Of a stretch of DNA of 64,000 bases, positions 61,554 to 64,000 are shown piece after piece (the stretch's first letter is position 1; the number at the start of each line of letters is the position of its first letter). The translations under genes and the position numbers were made by a program. This DNA comes from Fibrobacter sp. UWH6 (lineage in GTDB: Bacteria > Fibrobacterota > Fibrobacteria > Fibrobacterales > Fibrobacteraceae), in contig NZ_FRAX01000002.1 of assembly GCF_900142465.1 (NCBI RefSeq), forward strand, positions 186,001-250,000, written 5' to 3'. The notes under the pieces are model-generated. The model searched no databases. It worked only from the letters and a program-made list of their open reading frames with translations, and was not told the DNA's origin.

Positions 61554-63173
61554 TCACTTTACATAACTCGGCGACAGCGTACACTCCCACTCATCTCCCA
61601 CATATTCACACTCATAACCTTCTTCCAGACAAATAACCTCTCCGCCAATTTCTTTCTTAAAAAATTCTTCATCGCATTCAAATTCATTAGAGCCAATTGC
61701 GTGAGCATTCATCGGGAATATTATACATTCACTTCCATTCTTCTTATAAAAGCCTTCCTCACAGTCAAATCCCTGCAAATTATTTTCATGGGCATTCGCT
61801 GGCAAGTTTTCACATTCTTTTTGATTTTTCTTATAATACCCCTCATCACAGTCAAATCCCTGCGATTCATTTTTGTGAGAATTTGCAGGCAAATTCGCAC
61901 ACTCATATTGATTTACTGAATACTCTTTTTCACCGCAGTCATAAGGTTTCCTGCAATATCTAAAATTTCCGATTTGTACATCATCAAAACCGTCATCACA
62001 TGCATATCCAATAGAGTCAAGTCGATGAGCATTTTTCGGCAAGGATGCACATTCATATTGTGCTACAGAGTATTCTGCATCTTCACAAATATATGGCTTT
62101 CTGCAATACGGGATTTCGTTAATCTCGACTTTGTCAAAGCCATCATCGCATTCAAATCCAATCTTCTTATTCTTCTTTCGACGAGCATTTTTGGGAAGCC
62201 CCTGACATTCATATTTACTGACGAAAAACTCATCTTCACTACAGTCATAGGGCTTTATACAATCATAATCTTCGTAAAGCTTAACTTTATCAAACCCTTT
62301 TTTACAAGTAAAACCCACACCCTTGTTCTTCTTTGCATTTTCAGGAAGTTCTGCGCACGTCCATTTATCTACAGCATATTCAAATTCACCACAATCATAA
62401 GGCTTGCGACATTCTCCATCCTGATAGAAAAATCCCTTCTCACAGTTTTGCACCATGTTACCATTTTCATCAACATTATAATTTTTCACGCAGCGCAAAT
62501 AATTTGCAGAGGCTCCTCGATACACACGAACCGGACCTATTTCAAAATTATACCGATCTCTATATGCAGAATAATACACTACAGAGGCATCCTCAGCCTC
62601 TGTGGTAGAGAACGTCTCAATATGTTTAAAATCCTTATATAGATACCTTAGAGGGAACTCTCCTCTTTTTCCTGTTTTAAAAAAACGCGCCGCCGCTGTT
62701 GGGTCATCCTCTACATACCCCCTATAATATTCGGCACCAAGAATCATCAATTGACCGCCATATTTCAATCCAAACATTTTAGATGTTTCAAAACTTTCGC
62801 CTTCATTATAGGCAAATTCGCTAAGGGAATCAAATTCAGCAACTGTGGGAACATGCCATCCACTTGGGCAAATCCCCTGATGCATTCGCTTTACATAATC
62901 ATTAACATTTTCGTCATCATATGCTTTTTTTGCAGGTAGTTTCATTGCGGTATGCCACGGATACATTCGACCAAACTTTTGGCAATTACTTTCCTTACCG
63001 CCAAAACAGTAGGATGGAGATGCCTTGTACTTAAGATTTTCTGCCATCCACGTGTATTCCCCGATTTTAATGGTTTTATACTTCCTGCCATCGCGATTAT
63101 CAACAAGAGTTCCTGCAATTGAACAAGTAACACCCCAAAAGAGTAATGACACCAATAGTCGTTTTACAAACAT
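61554..63173 (-). CDS. FISUMP protein with C-terminal Cys-rich repeats
   Basis: 539 residues from ATG 63173 (AAAGGG upstream; an in-frame GTG at 63182 is less well placed). Signal peptide about 1-20. The FISUMP domain is N-terminal (about 22-250: YKTIKIGEYTWMAENLKY, FGRMYPWHTAM, CPSGWHVPTVAEFDSL), the reverse of the usual order. About 265-539 is a chain of six or more units of 30-50 residues with the pattern C...LP.NA......GF.C..GF, each with several Cys, likely disulfide-bonded extracellular modules. Strongly AT-rich. Function unknown; surface location inferred. Confidence 0.85.
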   Translation of the reverse strand: MFVKRLLVSLLFWGVTCSIAGTLVDNRDGRKYKTIKIGEYTWMAENLKYKASPSYCFGGKESNCQKFGRMYPWHTAMKLPAKKAYDDENVNDYVKRMHQGICPSGWHVPTVAEFDSLSEFAYNEGESFETSKMFGLKYGGQLMILGAEYYRGYVEDDPTAAARFFKTGKRGEFPLRYLYKDFKHIETFSTTEAEDASVVYYSAYRDRYNFEIGPVRVYRGASANYLRCVKNYNVDENGNMVQNCEKGFFYQDGECRKPYDCGEFEYAVDKWTCAELPENAKKNKGVGFTCKKGFDKVKLYEDYDCIKPYDCSEDEFFVSKYECQGLPKNARRKKNKKIGFECDDGFDKVEINEIPYCRKPYICEDAEYSVAQYECASLPKNAHRLDSIGYACDDGFDDVQIGNFRYCRKPYDCGEKEYSVNQYECANLPANSHKNESQGFDCDEGYYKKNQKECENLPANAHENNLQGFDCEEGFYKKNGSECIIFPMNAHAIGSNEFECDEEFFKKEIGGEVICLEEGYECEYVGDEWECTLSPSYVK

Positions 63174-63212
63174 ACTCAGCACCCTTTAGTCACCAAAGAA
63201 TTAGTTAAACAA

Positions 63213-63251
63213 GCCCCTGGAAGCGAGTTCAAAGTTGCAACTTCCAGGAGC
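63213..63251. terminator. Hairpin between FISUMP and GIY-YIG-like genes
   Basis: GCCCCTGGAAG (63213-63223) and CTTCCAGGAGC (63241-63251) pair with one mismatch (G-U on minus). T-run CTTTTTT follows on plus; on the minus strand, the direction of the genes, only TTGTTT follows. Direction of action is unclear. Confidence 0.5.
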
Positions 63252-63269
63252 CTTTTTTAGAAATAGATT

Positions 63270-63791
63270 TTATTTAATGTTGAGACATTTTTTGAAATTG
63301 GAAACATCTTCTGTTGGCTTTCCCGGCTTTTTGTCTCCGTGGATTCCTTCAATGGAAAATGTTGTTGATAGTTTCCTTACATTCAATAAATTTTTGTTGG
63401 CGTCCTTACACTTTTGTATAAGCAAAGTTTCGCAAGAATCTATTTCTTCTGGGCAACTTTTCCGATTGTTCAACACAACAAAATAGATTTGCAGCCCTGT
63501 TTTCGTTGCACAAGCAAGAAAGTCATTGAGCATAGCCTTCTTGTGCGTTGAAAAACACTCGTCCTTGAAGGAGGTGTTCGTTTTGCCAACATAAATCGGA
63601 GTAGACCCTTTTGTCACAGCATTTGCAAAAACATAGCAGCCTTTCTTATTAGCATACTCAGAGAAAGGTGCTGATCTCCATAATGCGGCATTAACATCTT
63701 TCAACTGAGAAATTGATACCGAGCCTCCCTTAATTTTCTTTGGAGCAGTGGGAACAGGGATAGGACCATGAATGGTGAATTTCACTGACAT
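63270..63791 (-). CDS. GIY-YIG nuclease-like protein
   Basis: 173 residues. GCYVFANAVTKGSTPIYVGKTN (about 52-73) fits the GIY-YIG core, with Tyr in YVGKT; SFKDECFSTHKKAML could supply the Arg/His region, though the expected Arg is not obvious. A catalytic Glu is not assigned. GIY-YIG domains occur in homing, repair and mobile-element nucleases. The ATG shares one base with the stop of the FISUMP gene before it (TAATG) and AAGGGG lies 8 bp upstream, so it is translationally coupled to it. Activity uncertain. Confidence 0.65.
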   Translation of the reverse strand: MSVKFTIHGPIPVPTAPKKIKGGSVSISQLKDVNAALWRSAPFSEYANKKGCYVFANAVTKGSTPIYVGKTNTSFKDECFSTHKKAMLNDFLACATKTGLQIYFVVLNNRKSCPEEIDSCETLLIQKCKDANKNLLNVRKLSTTFSIEGIHGDKKPGKPTEDVSNFKKCLNIK

Positions 63792-64000
63792 TAATTATTC
63801 CCCTTTTTTTCTGAATCAGCAAGACAACGAACTGATAAACCATCATTAAATGTGTGCCTCCCAAAAGAAGCAACATCCAAATAATCAAGCAATTCCATTG
63901 CTTCAGCTTTATCGTTCCTTGAATCTGTCGTCCAAAAATAGGCCGATTTCCCAAAATCATTTTTTACTGTTGAACCAGAAGGCAGAGCATTGAACCCTAA
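63791..64000 (-). CDS. C-terminal end of another FISUMP protein, cut by window edge
   Basis: The last 69 residues of a gene entering from the right: GFNALPSGSTVKNDFGKSAYFWT...GLSVRCLADSEKKGNN. The aligned features GFNALPSG, AYFWT and LSVRCL are the end of a FISUMP domain. The remainder lies outside the window. Confidence 0.82.
   Translation of the reverse strand, partial: LGFNALPSGSTVKNDFGKSAYFWTTDSRNDKAEAMELLDYLDVASFGRHTFNDGLSVRCLADSEKKGNN

Noticed and set aside
1-64000. tRNA, rRNA, tmRNA and integrase or transposase genes
   Set aside because: None recognised on either strand by eye; the island repeats therefore lack an obvious mobilising enzyme.

Overview
The window looks like a chromosome segment of a Fibrobacter species (phylum Fibrobacteres, fibre-degrading gut anaerobe). 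The evidence is five proteins with the Fibrobacter succinogenes major paralogous (FISUMP) domain, a GH16 beta-glucanase with the circularly permuted domain order known from the F. succinogenes lichenase, a GH5 cellulase and a GH43 arabinanase with sorting-type C-termini, many Ser-rich linkers, a group II GGGP synthase and a type III glutamine synthetase. No tRNA, rRNA, CRISPR array, integrase or transposase was found.

Left part (1-32.2 kb) is mostly core genome: an azlCD amino-acid exporter, GH5 cellulase, a 124-bp tandem repeat carrying a terminator three times, mltG, a MATE pump, a six-gene minus-strand operon (14756 to 7736: small membrane protein, ABC ATPase, ABC permease, two degenerate PilT-like ATPases, patatin-type outer-membrane protein), an AspT/YidE-type transporter, a LysR regulator, GGGP synthase, GH43, alaS, permuted GH16, pilC-pilT, a TlpA-like lipoprotein, epmA and sufS.

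From 32.2 to 39.0 kb lies an AT-rich insert between the convergent genes sufS and a UshA-type nucleotidase. It carries a beta-helix surface protein, a zinc-metalloprotease lipoprotein, a formylglycine-generating-enzyme-like protein and a badly broken alpha/beta hydrolase. A 26-bp direct repeat (24 matches) bounds it; one copy is the 3' end of the nucleotidase gene. This is the best candidate here for an undescribed surface system on a genomic island.

From 39 to 52.8 kb are metabolic and regulatory genes: a DnaJ-type zinc-finger membrane protein, glnN, a sigma-54 activator with a strong leader hairpin, a cobalamin riboswitch with its own terminator driving a BtuB-like receptor and a beta-propeller lipoprotein (comparable to Bacteroides BtuG), and an etfBA plus acyl-CoA dehydrogenase operon.

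From 52.9 kb to the right edge is an accessory hot spot. It holds a PIN/UPF0175 toxin-antitoxin pair, an FRG-domain gene pair, a very large repeat-bearing FISUMP lipoprotein, a truncated second copy of the acyl-CoA dehydrogenase in which every substitution I could count is synonymous, an AbiE toxin-antitoxin operon between two copies of one terminator, a Cys-rich FISUMP protein, and a FISUMP gene coupled to a GIY-YIG-like gene at the edge.
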